A stretch of DNA of 64,000 nucleotides from Choristoneura fumiferana (lineage: Eukaryota; Arthropoda; Insecta; Lepidoptera; Tortricidae): assembly GCF_025370935.1 (NCBI RefSeq), contig NC_133472.1, positions 9,585,831 to 9,649,830 of the forward strand. Reading direction: 5' to 3'. This document shows, one piece after another, positions 12,641 to 24,620 of the stretch. Both the position numbers and the translations under genes were made by a program. Under the pieces are notes generated by a model. It worked only from the letters and a program-made list of their open reading frames with translations. It made no database searches and was not told the origin of the DNA. Numbering within the stretch: position 1 is the first letter of the stretch; every line of letters begins with the position of its first letter.

Positions 12641-15057
12641 CTAAACTGTTTGTTTAAATTTATGAAAAAATTCACTATGATAGTAAATTTATCAAATTAA
12701 CAAATAAAACTATTGCGGCTAATTTTGCTTCAAAATTCTTAGTAGGAAGTTTAACAGTAAATAAGCACCCTAACTTGTAAAATAAACTTACAAAATGCAT
12801 TTGTTTCCTATCACTCAATCTCATGCCTCCGTCTGCATTTCATATCATTGCATTAAATTTTCAATGGTATGTCCATGGTATGGACATATTTTAAGTTAAT
12901 CTTTTGTGTTTGGTCTTGTATCTATTTCTTTCATTCAATTCTGTTTGCTTTTGATATTTCATTTTTTTTGTCTTGTTTCGATCTTTTCAGTTCATTTTTG
13001 CAGGCGGGTTTTTGATTTTTTAAATTATTTATTTCTTTTTTTTTTGGCAGAGTTGGTAGCCATCAGTAGCAGATATTTTTACCCGCGCTCTGTCAAATTT
13101 CGGATGGACGCCGGGTTGGCCAACCAAATACACAATTTTTTTTTTTTATATACGGCTTCTTACTGTTTTTGGTAGGATTAGTAGCAACAATACGCTATTT
13201 GACTATTTTGTATATGTCTTATAAATTAAAATTAAACAATGCCTGTTATCGAATAGAAAAACAATTTTTAAGTTACCTTTACAAATAACAAAGTTATAAA
13301 GGTTTGAAATTCAAGATTAGACAGAGAAAGACATACTGGCATGTGACGTCACACGCCAGTACCGCCATACTTGCTGCATAGAGAAAAGCGTTTGAAAAGA
13401 GACAGGTATACAGATTTTTCAAAAAATCACTATAAATCCAATTTTCAACCGATTTAAATTTTCTCTTCGCTAAACACTATCTGTATATCTATATTTTCAT
13501 AATAATATTAAGATATGGCAAAATCAGGAGTTGTCAAATACCGTATTTTTTGTACGCAATCTGTCAAATTTCATAAGACCGTCAAGTTGAGCAACCTAAC
13601 ACTAGATTTTTTGCAGGCATTTATAGCAAAAATACTTGTGTTATCTCTTTGGTGGTCCAATTAAAAAAAAATCTAAAACAATGCAATAAAGGATTTTCAT
13701 ACATTTTTTCTGGTCTACAGCAGAAAAGTCCTGCTTTGTGCTGGGTATTTTCCAAGCAGAAACACAGCGTTATCGAGCTAGTGAGGTAAATAATAATCAT
13801 TAACAATAATTTTTGTATTCATCGATTTTTTAAAACTTGTAAAGATGCAAACTTCAAATTGGAAATGACAATAGCGATAAATAAAGGTAAAATACTTAAG
13901 AAGATGACCCGTTGAATGTAGTAGTGCACGTATTCATATGGGACTTAAGTCATTTTTTGAACGTTGGCTTATCTACAACAAGGTGTTAATTAAATAACTG
14001 AAAACCAGAAAGTAGTAGTTGCTCAGAATCGAGAATAGAATAGATTACACTGTGTTTTAAATTAGGTTGTGTTTGTGTTTTTAAACCCTTTTTTATTGTG
14101 CCCAGTCTAAAATTTACGACTAAAACAGGCGCCAGTTATATATTTTAGCGAGGTTACATACGATTTCTATATTTAAATACTGGCCGGTCTGCTGTCACCG
14201 CATGATTTTCTTCTAAAAACATCAAGACGCAACTGACTTAATACAAATCATGAGTGTAGAGCAAAGTGTAGAGTTAGAAATTAAGTAGAATTAATGACTT
14301 AGTAAAACACGAATATCTTTTTAAATAATGCAGTTATTCAAAAATACATGCAATTTAATAACCCAAAATTGAAAAATATTTTTGGGGTGTCTGAGGTTTT
14401 CAGTTATTTATTTAAAACCTTGTATACGGACTCGTTACTTCTACATACAACATCTAGAGTTTTATTCCTACCTATATGCAAATAATAAAAACCGGTCAAG
14501 CGTAAGTCAATTTTAGGGATAATATATCTTTAATTTATCTGTTAGCAGCTGTACTTTATGAACTCAAACACGTAACGTGCCAATACCTTGTCCAACCATA
14601 AAATATTTGTATTAACAAAACAAACCTTAGATATTCACAACATCTAGGCCCGGTTAAAATGTGGTTTCAACACAACCTTCCCTGGATTAGTTCATAAGCA
14701 ATTTAAGTAACAATCCTTCCACCCACTTAAGATGGATAAGCGTAATTTCCATACCTACTAGAGCCACGAACAACGTTCCATCAAGGCTCGATTAAATGTC
14801 GGCTCGAGTTTTATTTGCGAGCCGGGGGACGTGTGAGCCCCGCATTAATCATTAACGCAGCGCCTAATGACACCGCCGAAATGCGCGCGGTGAAGGGGTG
14901 TCGGCAAAGACTATCGATACATTTGGCAGTTGGATGAGTGAGCTCTATTATTTAGTTGCCTTATCTCGTATTTTTCATACTAACTCGTATTTACCTAAAC
15001 TCTAAAGGATTTTAAGTGCCACAAACTAAAGCTCATATGTTTCAATGCATATCGATA
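12641..15057. other. Mostly AT-rich noncoding sequence
   Basis: Nothing coding. A compact GC-rich patch at 14800-14930 (GCCGGGGGACGTGTGAGCCC, then ATTAATCATTAACG) looks like the other candidate regulatory islands. Confidence 0.4.
13316..13620. repeat. Probable dispersed repeat
   Basis: Holds CATGTGACGTCACACGCCAG, a near-palindrome, and generic lepidopteran repeat text. I remember similar sequence as dispersed but see no second copy in this window, so the call is weak. Confidence 0.3.
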
Positions 15058-15360
15058 TTCATCATCCCAGCCTATATACGTCCCACTGCTGGGCACAGGC
15101 CTCCTCTCAGAACAAGAGGGCTTGGGCCATAGTTCCCACGCGGACCCAGTGCGGATTGGGAACTTCACACACACCATTGAATTGCTTCGCAGGTTTGTGC
15201 AGGTTTCCTCACGATGTTTTCCTTCACCGCAAAGCTCGTGGTAAATTTCAAATGTAATTCCGCACATGAATTTGGAAAAACTCAGAGGTGCGAGCCGGGG
15301 TTTGAACCCACGACCCTCTGCTTGAGAGGCGATAGGTCAAACCACTAGGCCACCACGGCT
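15058..15360 (-). mobile_element. tRNA-derived SINE, nearly full length
   Basis: Read on the minus strand: A box GTGGCCTAGTGGTTTG, B box GTGGGTTCAAACCCC, then a body with GTGAGGAAACCTGCACAAAC and GAGAGGAGGCCTGTGCCCAG, and a GGGATGATGA end. RNA polymerase III-type promoter boxes are intact. Confidence 0.88.
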
Positions 15361-16928
15361 TTTTTACATATCGATATTACAAATGCGAAAATAACTGGAT
15401 ATGTGTTACCCTTTAACGCTTAATCGGCTGATCCAATCAGATAAAATTGAACATGGAGATAGTTTTAGGCCCTGGGAAGAAAATGGGATAGTTTTTCCCT
15501 CGGAATTTCAGTAGTTCCTTCGGGATAGTGATAAATGAATTCCTCATAGCAGACGTAACAGGCAATAGCATAAAATATAGTCTCTACGTAAATTAACATT
15601 AGCTTTACTTCAATTTTAATTAGACCTCTAAGAATAATACAAATCCGAGACAGCATAGTTTTAAATAGGTAACACCCATAATTTATGGGTGAAACACTAT
15701 ACATAAAATTAAATAAATCAAACACAACTATAAACTGAATTTAAAATTTACTAGTTACTTTTATTCGTTGTTCATTAAACTTTGTTCATAAATCATTAAA
15801 CATATTGACACAATCATATTTAGGTAGGTACTTACTTAAGTAAAGTATGCATACCTACGTGATAACTACAAATATCGCATTTTGTTTTTAACGCATTTCC
15901 GCCAAACAAGGAAAATTAAACAAGTATGTAGGTGCTTAAAACCAACATAAAGAATTGCACAATTATGAAGCTACATCATTTATCAACCGTCAAATATTAG
16001 TCTGTCCTACATACAATTAATACATACAATATACATACCTATACGAGGATTTAGAGATAAGAGTCTCTGCAAAATAATAGGTAGGTACTTAATATAATTT
16101 AAAGCATTATTGCTTCCCTGTAGCCACACTATTATTTACTGTTATCTAACATCTAATTAAAAAGCTAATTAAAAATTTGGAGATTAATTTACCTAATTTG
16201 AAAATGCTCTCCTATTGTCGATACTTGCATTTTATCGACAACTCGATCCTCATCAACTAGCCCTCACTTCTCCCGATATTAGATGTCGCTATTAACTCCG
16301 CAAAACGTAATTAATCGAATAAGTTTATGATTGATATAACCAGTTTGTGGGGCGCTTAATTCACTTTCCCAGTTCCTAAGGTCCCGGCCGCCTTTATAAA
16401 GTTATCCTTTAAGGAAATTGATTGGCTCCATAGCTACGCAACTGATTTTGTAATGATTGAATTCAATTAAGTACGAATTACCCGCGCAGTTCACGGAAGC
16501 GTAAATAAGTAACGAGTGAAATTAACCCTGCTACAATTTACTTCTAACAGCGTTATTATTGTTTCTTAGAAGTGCCCGATCACCTCGCTGCAGGCTTCAT
16601 ATTTTACAGCACAAGTTTCCCGTGAATTGTTCGCGTAAACTTTAGGAGATAAAAAAGTGTCCTGATTGCGAACATTTTGTTTGAATTGATACTACCGTAC
16701 ACATACATATCTTCTGTGAAAATTTAAAACACTAATAACCCAACCAGTGGAACTTTTAAAAAATGGTGAAAATAGGTATAGTTATTTAACCTAAACTAAA
16801 CCCTAAGCTATATAAGCATAAGATATACTTTATATCGCTTACATCTTTCACAAATCCTGAACGTCCTGTTGTCCTATTTTGTAAATATTGGGCAAGCCGG
16901 TAGGAATCGAGTTCTATAGACGCTACGC
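15361..16928. other. Noncoding stretch with a regulatory-like island
   Basis: 15361-15560 is repeat-like. 16190-16660 is single-copy-looking with clustered motifs (ATCGACAACTCGATCC, CGTAATTAATCGAA, GCCGCCTTTATAAAG). No ORF supported. Confidence 0.35.
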
Positions 16929-17280
16929 CACTGGGTGGGCCCTGTAACAGGAGCGAAGAACTAAACCACAGCTTCCACTCTTCATATTGAGCTAATTTAG
17001 TTCTACAACTTTTGAAAATAATTTGTATTGTGATTTTTATTACTTTAAAGTTTAATTGGACAAGCAATGTATTACGAAATCCGTCATTTTGTTACGTGAC
17101 AGGCGATGTCATTTAGGCTTTTGGATGCCGTACATTGAAAATACCATTAAATTTGTTTATTTAGAATAATCATAATGCTGAAATTTCTTAATTTTTGAAA
17201 GTTGCAGAACTAAAGTACCATTTGAGTACCTGTACCTGTGTTTTTTATAGTTTGCTCCAGTTACAGGGCCCACCCCGTGT
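16929..17280. mobile_element. MITE, family E
   Basis: Inverted ends: left CACTGGGTGGGCCCTGTAAC, right complement CACGGGGTGGGCCCTGTAAC. Both ends carry an inner TTAGTTCTRCAACTTTTG block. The architecture parallels family M. Confidence 0.65.
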
Positions 17281-17329
17281 ATATTGTATCTGTGAACTCT
17301 CCTCTTGAATCACTCTATCTATTGATTAA

Positions 17330-17422
17330 TATACTGAGCGGCAAAAAATCTGGCCCTCAAATGTATGCAGAAATAGGTAATTTTGTATGTAGAGTGGGCC
17401 AAATTTTGTACCGCTCAGTATA
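17330..17422. mobile_element. Short mariner-like MITE
   Basis: TATACTGAGCGG at the left and its exact complement at the right, with a second inner inverted block (TGGCCC/GGGCCA). Ends at TA, the target of Tc1/mariner elements. Confidence 0.7.
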
Positions 17423-17634
17423 CTTTTCAAAATTTGAAAGATCTATGGGTATATACGTACCTACAGACAGATGACGGGAAGAACTTTGTTCTTACCTAAT
17501 TACTATGTAAAGATTCACATTCAACATACAAGTGTCTGCCCCTATCAAGATTGGAATCCATAATTTTTAGCTTAGTAATCAAAGTTTAGTATTTAGCTAT
17601 GAGATCACCACATTCAGTGTAAAAACTCTTTTTT

Positions 17635-17945
17635 TACAAGCTTTTATTTAGTTTCACCTGTCCCGTTGTCTGTCTGTCTGAATGTAATCAAATCTTGCAA
17701 GTTAAATTTGACCATAGTCAGATTGACTTGAAATTTGGAATACATGTGTAAATCGCGAGACAATACAATAATCTAGTAGTGACATCCTGGGAGTCCAGCC
17801 AGGATCGTCTCCGCAGGACGGAACTCTTCAACTGTTAATAGCATCAACTTGAAATTTGGTACCTATGCAAATGTAGTTTGGGTGACAATGCAAGTACACT
17901 CAACAAAAAGTACAGTCAGCAAAAAAAGCTTGTATTAAAAATGTT
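17635..17945 (-). repeat. Dispersed repeat, family B (inverted copy)
   Basis: Reverse complement of the arrangement at 1441-1728, including the AGGATCGTCTCCGCAGGA insert and the CAACAAAAAGTACAGTCAGC end. Confidence 0.75.
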
Positions 17946-18282
17946 TTTTTATGGTTAGGTTATTTTTTACATTAAAACTGACCCGTGATTGGTCCCTACT
18001 TCACCTGATGAAAAGTGCAGATGAGGCCAAAGGTGTCTCACTGGTTCAGTAACAGCCTATTCACTTTAGTCTTGAAGAGCCCTAGGTTGTATTTATCCGA
18101 AAATACAGTAAATCTGCAAACTACTTAGGCTTTTGCAATATTTACTACAGTACAGGTACAGAACTTGAAACAAATTTTCCTCATATTAAACACCCTTGTA
18201 AAAAGATATGCTCATTTACTTAGTACATTTGTGATCGACTTTCCCTGATGGAGTGGCATGAAATTGGCGATGTAAAAAGTAA

Positions 18283-18304
18283 GGGGGCGAGGGGGCGAGG
18301 GGGG
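18283..18304 (+). other. G-run cluster (possible G-quadruplex)
   Basis: GGGGGCGAGGGGGCGAGGGG and two more G: three runs of five or six G spaced by CGA, in an AT-rich region. Confidence 0.6.
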
Positions 18305-18725
18305 TGACGCAATTTGTAATATTTCACGACCCAGTAGACGCTTATTAACTAGACGTGCAAAAAAATCGACGCCGTTTCTCGATGCCTTTGCGGTACAGTC
18401 GCGAGAAAAAAAGTCTGTTAACACATGCAAAATGCAAATATTGAAGTCACTGAACCGATGTTGTACAACTTAGTAATTTGTTTGTCATTATTATCGACGG
18501 TGAGTTAAGTCTCACAGTAATTTTTCAATAAACAAGTTTTGATAAGTTACACCGTGGTAATTAAAAGTTTTTGGTTGGTTAAAAAGTTATAAGCTGTGAT
18601 TTTCTTTTTGAATTATCGAGACTAGTGCTTACATCAAATTATCTTCATTTCAAGTTGATTTTCAAAATATTTATATGTTGCATCGGCAAGCAAAACTTAA
18701 TCAGAACAATTATAAACCAATAAAA

Positions 18726-19164
18726 TGATTTACTGTCATTTGGTGCAAATGGAAAATCGTCCACTTGAATTGGAAATTTTGAATTTGCACCCAAATGAAT
18801 ACCATCCAAAGTGAATTTTGTCAAAATTTTACAACCAAATTTACTTTTGTTGTAAATTAATTAAACCCAAATGGAATATTGATATTATAAATTAGGAACA
18901 AAATTAAATAAGCAATGAGTGAAATGTAGTCTAAATCAAGTCATAACTTAATTTGGCCAAAGACAAATGATTTCTTGTGGAACATATTTATAATTCGTCA
19001 TATTTCTGAGTGTTCGTAAATACAAGAGGTAGTTTTTTTTTGGCATACATCAAATTTGTCTATTTTACCTGGGACAAGATTCCATTTTTAACGATATTCA
19101 GTCATTCTTAAACGTATAATTTCAGGTTGTCCATTTTCCATTTGCACCAAAGGACAGTAAATCA
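18726..19164. mobile_element. MITE, family F
   Basis: Ends are inverted copies: TGATTTACTGTC[A/C]TTTGGT, then GCAAATGGAAAATSG, about 35 bp. The AT-rich interior has no ORF. Confidence 0.75.
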
Positions 19165-20054
19165 ATATCAATACTAAACAATGTGATTCTGAAATTAGAG
19201 ACTCGTTATACATTTTTTTATTAATACATTACTTTTTCTCTAATTAATCCTACATAAAACGAACTTAGTACAGTCAATAAGTGAAAATATGTATATATTC
19301 GAACCGCTCAAAAATAAATGTTACCACGGCCTTACAAGATAATAAAGTTAAGTCCATATTTTTGTACTCGACCCATCTGCACTACACTTAGGTACTTCAG
19401 TGTACACAAATCTATATTTAAATTAAGCTTTAATCATCTCCATAGTTCAAACAAGTGAACTGCTAACTAAGGTACATAATAAAGGAAAGCAAAGCAGTAA
19501 CGCCCTACATTAATAATAGGCAGAGCGAACCGTTTAAACTATACGTAGATACATTAACCTTTCACAGCGACACGGTTCCACCGGGTCCTTGCCATCAAGG
19601 TAACTGCCACTTTATTGTTAGAGGGGTAAAATTCAGTTTTGTTCCGTAGGACATGCTAGAGTTACTGGTTCTCGGTGAAGCGCGTAGGGCGGGCCGCCCA
19701 AACGTTTAGCGACCGTTTAACGAAAGCCTTGAGGTGAGTGAGGACACACCCACGAGGGAATAACCTCAGTTATATTTTTATTAGAAGCTTTTATTTATCT
19801 TGCAATGTTCGTTTATATGTCGTCTAAGCATTGCAGTTAAACTTTATCTACTTAGTATATTATATAGTGTACTCAGATACACGCTCTGCCTAGTTAGAGG
19901 TCTGCCAGATATTCACTTTGTAAGTTACTGGTGTATTTATAAGTATTATGTTGGAAATAAATATGTATTCTTTATTATTTATTTATTGTGTGTGTGAGTA
20001 GGTATGTAAGATGTCTTAAAATTACAATAATTCAAGGCGAATTTCATCCAATCA

Positions 20055-20162
20055 CTCCAGTGTCCAGACTTGTAATTTGGTACGGATATGTAGCTTGGAT
20101 GAAAATGCAAGTACAGCCAACAAAAAGTACAGCAAGCGAAGAAGTTTGTATAAAAAAACTGG
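20055..20162 (-). repeat. Dispersed repeat, family B fragment
   Basis: CAAGTACAGCCAACAAAAAG and the preceding AATTTGGTAC text match the end of the family B copy at 17840-17945. A SINE follows directly. Confidence 0.6.
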
Positions 20163-20164
20163 TT

Positions 20165-20416
20165 TTGGTACAAACCGGGCTCGCACCTCTAAGTCTTTCG
20201 AATTTCATGTGTGAAATTACATTTGACATTTACCACGAGCTTTACGGTGAAGGAAAATATTGTGAGGAAATCTGTACAACTCTGTGAAATAATTCAATGA
20301 TATGTGTAAAGTTCTTAATATGCACTAGGCGCGCGTGAGAACTACGGCCGGGAGGAAGCCTGTGCCCAGGACTGGGAGGTAGGTATCCCAGGCTGGGATG
20401 ATGATGATGATGATGA
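20165..20416 (+). mobile_element. tRNA-derived SINE, 5'-truncated
   Basis: Starts at the CGGGCTCGCACCTCT block, keeps the body and ends GGCTGGGATGATGATGATGA. The tRNA-like head is missing. Confidence 0.82.
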
Positions 20417-21654
20417 CGAAACAGCAAAACAAAAACCGTGCATAGGAAAATGAAGTTGCTTCAGCTTCGCACGAAATATCTGCTTGGTTCGAGTGAGTAT
20501 AACATCTGAAATATCATTGCATTCGAAAGATTTTCAACTATAAAATCAGCACTGAAGGCTTATTTGTGCATAAGTAGACTCCCCCATATGTGGCATGAAA
20601 CGTGACTGCTCTAAAGCAGTGTTAAACAAAGTAGTGAATTATTCAGGTGTCAGTTGCAACCGCTCTCGGTAGCGAAATGTGATGCTCTCGCGTTTCCAAT
20701 TTAAAAATGTCAATTTTTGCAGCGATGTGTTTTATTTGAAAATAATAGGTTAGATTGTATACGGATATTAAGATAAGTGAGTGGACAGGTTTGTGATAGG
20801 TATCTGTTTGTTAATAAGTACAGAGTACAGATAAAAAAGTAATAGGTACTGGTAGCTGTAATGATCGATCAGCAAAAGTAATGGCTAAGTATCTTTTCAT
20901 ATAAAGTATAGAAGGTACCGGTTATCTTTGCTCGTCATTGTTTTATCGTATACGCAAAGCATTGCGTTAGGTTTCATTAAGAACACCAAAAGATATTGTC
21001 ACGAAAGGTTTAAAATTTTAACTTTGCCCTTTTTAACTATAAAAATTATACAAAAAAGTATGTTAACATTTACAGTACAACCAGAATATTACTAATGTCG
21101 CTCAGGACTTTCTAACTTGTTATTGGGATCGGCCGTAAACAAATGTACAACTTTTAGTTAAGCAAGAGAAATAACTTGGGTCATTTCTGTTTACACATAT
21201 TTTTCGAAACTAACTAACTTTATAAAGGTTTTTTTATCGCTCACAAGTGGACGGATGGAGGTAAAGATATTTTATTATTAGTACTCGCACTACTTCTTGT
21301 ACTAAACAAATAAAATAAGTACAGAACCGAATATATTTTAACTGTTTCATTTTATTTTCCATCACCGATAGGTAGGTATAAAGTAGAGATAAACGACCCC
21401 TCGCCGAGGGTGCCAACGTTTGATATGTTAATTCTAGTAATTCTTACATTTTCATTGCTTTCCACATTTGCGACATGTCGTTTGTATATTTAAGTAGGTA
21501 TATCTAATATGTTTACGGCTGATAAACATGTCGAACGACTTTTTCTCATACATAACACAAGTTAAAGATTAAATGTGTTTTCTTTGATTGTAACATATTC
21601 GAACTGCTTTACTATAATCTATTTCAGTTCGGTATATGAAAACATCATTTTCAA
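20417..21654. other. No gene or repeat recognised
   Basis: AT-rich single-copy-looking sequence without supported ORFs. Confidence 0.4.
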
Positions 21655-22060
21655 GACTGGACTTGGACGTGTTATTTCAATGAGATAAAAGAGACCACCA
21701 CCGGCACTCTGATTTCGTGTTCAGGAGGTGCCTTGGTACCTAACCGTAAAGAACCTGAGTGTCACCAGAGACAGGACGCTTTCAATGAAGCATTGCTGCC
21801 CTGCGAGGTCATGAATCGCACAAAAATACGCACCTATCTCTGTCCAGGTCATCCAGCGCAGCTGCCCCTGCGCACTGTCAGAACATGGACGACTTTATCG
21901 GGCACCCCGCGCGCATCATGGTCGACCGCCCAGACAACTTCATCGAGTGATGCAAAAGTTAGGCCCGCTCCACGCGCGTCGCTGTTTGCTGACTCTACCT
22001 AGAGAGCTGGCGCTAAGAGAGGAGCTGTCCGTGGTTACGACAGGAAAATAAAAAACCGCT
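21655..22060 (+). other. GC-rich coding-like island, unidentified
   Basis: A 400-base block much richer in GC than its flanks. One frame runs open from about 21645 to 21999 (pieces: DWTWTCYFNEIKETTTG, LISCSGGALVPNRKEPECH, AFNEALLPCEV) with several Cys. A second frame ends NMDDFIGHPARIM...FIE at a stop near 21946, and a third stays open into LPRELALREELSVVTTGK. No good splice donor follows. This could be a decayed exon or retrocopy with shifts, or a GC-rich regulatory island. No family recognised. Confidence 0.3.
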
Positions 22061-22085
22061 GAATGGTGATCGGTTAGTATTATTT

Positions 22086-22176
22086 CGTCTAAAAAGCAGC
22101 TGGTCTACGTAGCAAATTAGCAATTGGTCTAAGTAGCAAGTGGTCTAAGTAGCATCTTGTCTAAGTATCAAGTGAA
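22086..22176 (+). repeat. Short tandem repeat, unit TGGTCTAAGTAGCA
   Basis: Five imperfect copies of a 14-18 nt unit (TGGTCTACGTAGCA, TGGTCTAAGTAGCA, TGGTCTAAGTAGCA, TTGTCTAAGTATCA, plus a partial). Confidence 0.75.
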
Positions 22177-22577
22177 GGGTCCACGGAAAGAACATTTCTA
22201 GTCACGTAAGCAACTTTTTGAGTTATACCTAGCGGTTTGAAAGTTAGTCATCACGAACGATTACTATGGTTACCATTTCTTTAAAAGTTAAAAAAATATA
22301 TTTTTGGTATGTTTAGTGGTATCCACGATCGGAGACACGGTTCCTTTCAGGGCCTTTCAATCTCTTTCTTCTACAAGTACTCCGTGGATTCAGCCAACAA
22401 TTCAAATTGGCAACGGTGCTCGCAGTATAGCACGCAGCACGTGTAGGTATGTACATAAGGAGATACTTGATAGTACCTACCAATACCTCATTTGAGACCA
22501 TTTCCAGACATAAAGAAGCAGCTATAGTCCATATTGATTTAAGAATGACAGCATTAAACCGCCGCTCGCGCACTTAC

Positions 22578-22626
22578 CGTGTTCTGAATACGAAATTTTC
22601 CGGTAAGCTCGGAAAACGCCCGCCAT
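22578..22626 (-). CDS. Possible first coding exon (16 codons)
   Basis: ATGGCGGGCG start, peptide MAGVFRAYRKISYSEH, ending at a strong donor CACG|GTAAGTG (phase 1). It lies in a locally CpG-rich patch, and the start overlaps a PHO/YY1-like motif (GCCATATT on the plus strand). Nothing downstream could be linked to it, and an exon this short can arise by chance. Confidence 0.22.
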
Positions 22627-23483
22627 ATTGCTCTTAGCACCCTTTAATGGAGTATTTGAGAATAAAATAAAACGCCCTGATTAATATGCAAATGAAACGA
22701 ATTGATATTAAGGCGCGCCTGTGATGAAATCTGAATGTTAAAACGTTAAGATGGATTTTTAATAATAATAAAACGTAGTGTTTTGTTTTATAGGAAAAGA
22801 GCAAAGAGGTTGTTAATAGTAGATTGTTTGACAAGGGACTAAAACAAGCCATAACGACACGTGATGTTTACCCACCCGAGCAGAGCGAGGGTGGCTATAG
22901 TTCGAGTGGCATTATAGTTGTTTAGTCTCGCATTAAACACTACTTTTCACTTTTGAATGCGAGGAAAAAAAACAATGTTCTATTCAGAATTACAATACTT
23001 ATTACTTTTTAAAAAGGTACGCTCGGCTAATGGACAGGACATATGTTCAAAATTCAAATAGCAAAAAAAGTTTGTTGCGCGGTATTTTCTTTTCTTTTAT
23101 TGTCTTTGAAACGACGCTTTGAATGCTTGTATATTTAGCCAACAGTTTCAAAATTGAAAACTATTTTTAAAACTAATTAGACTAGGTATGCGTAATAAAA
23201 TGAAATAATCCTTAATAAAATTGAATAGATTCATATTCGTAATCATTAATTGTGTTTCACAAATTAAATCGTGTTTTTTTATATTTTTGCACAGCTGTCA
23301 TTTTGAGGTTATTTCCACGCCCTAAAAATCCTCCTTTCACAAACACCGTGATTGGCTGTTTAGGGGTTTCTAATGTTAATTTTAAAAAATACTTTAATCC
23401 CTAGAGATTAATGATGAGCTTTAGTCCCGATACGCAGAGACTAAAGTAACATTTTGAAAGCATGAGAAGTGAAAAATATTTTC

Positions 23484-23715
23484 TCTACATACATATCATA
23501 AGAATCATAACTTCCCTATAATATGTTCAGAGATGATAAGCAAATTACCAGTAGGTATTAAGAAACTTATAACTGTGGTTGCATCTGAATGTTTACATTA
23601 AAGTACGGGTAAGCGATACTTTAATTACATTAAAATTTCGAACATCTCAAAAAACAAAAATCATGTTTGGTTGCGATAATCGAATTAGTCGATTTGTAAT
23701 TTCATTCAATAGTAA
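23484..23715 (+). repeat. Dispersed repeat, family G
   Basis: Matches 32875-33090 in reverse: CATAACTTCCCTATAATA, GATGATAAGCAAATTACC, GTAAGCGATACTTTAATTAC and AAAAATCATGTTTGGT all recur there. No coding content. Confidence 0.75.
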
Positions 23716-24239
23716 AATTATTGTTCAATACATTTTTTGAATCGCGAATATTACAATTGATTTGAGACTCAAAATCGAATCAAGTCTAGTAATTTATCCG
23801 TGTGACACTCTTTACCGACCCGGATAATACCGACATGGAAATACACGCCTATAGAAACTCATGTCAGACTGAGGTTATTATTATTAAAAATGCAGGTATA
23901 TCTGAACATATTGTAGAAAATTTATGATATGCACGTAGATAAAATTATGTATGCGACTGTACCTACATAATTAGGCATTATGTATCAGCCTTAATACTTT
24001 TGTTAACCGGTACCTATCAGCTCTTAGAAAGAAGAAATACTTTGAAAGGATTCTGCTAAGAAATAAGATAATCACTAACCTAAAATTCCAAAGACAAATT
24101 GTTTCCAGCACCATAATATTTATCCTTATATTTTGATACTTATAGGTTTTTGCACAAATAGGTCTTATTTTTTTGTCGCACTCCTATTTCGGTCTCTTAC
24201 GGTTTATGAAAGATTATTATATTTTCACAGAACAGAGTA

Positions 24240-24283
24240 AAGAATTTTATCGTGCTTGGAAAGCCAAGCACGATAAAATTCTT
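24240..24283. repeat. Perfect 20-bp hairpin with AAAG loop
   Basis: AAGAATTTTATCGTGCTTGG, loop AAAG, exact complement. The loop is too tight for a microRNA precursor. Confidence 0.85.
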
Positions 24284-24620
24284 AACCACGTACCTATTCT
24301 CATTTCTTTTTCATGACTCCGCGTATCAAAGGAATCAGAGTTGCATATTTTTTTAGCGGCACACAAACATCTTTCTTCAAAGCAAAGCAAGAGTTCGTGT
24401 TACAAATCCTCAATTAGTGAACATACAGTTCAGTTTATGCCGGCATTTAAATTCGTTAGGAGCGGGGCGTGTTGTATTCGTTCAGTCCGTGCTAAGAATA
24501 TAACGTACAGACACGACAATTCATTGTAACATTAATACGTAGTTTCGAGATGACAACGGCCAATTGTATTAATCTGTCTTATAAGTATTTTACTTGATTT
24601 ATATGTATATATATATTTTG

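Noticed and set aside
20242..20427. Histidine-rich minus-strand ORF
   Set aside because: The His run is the complement of the SINE's (GATGAT)n tail.
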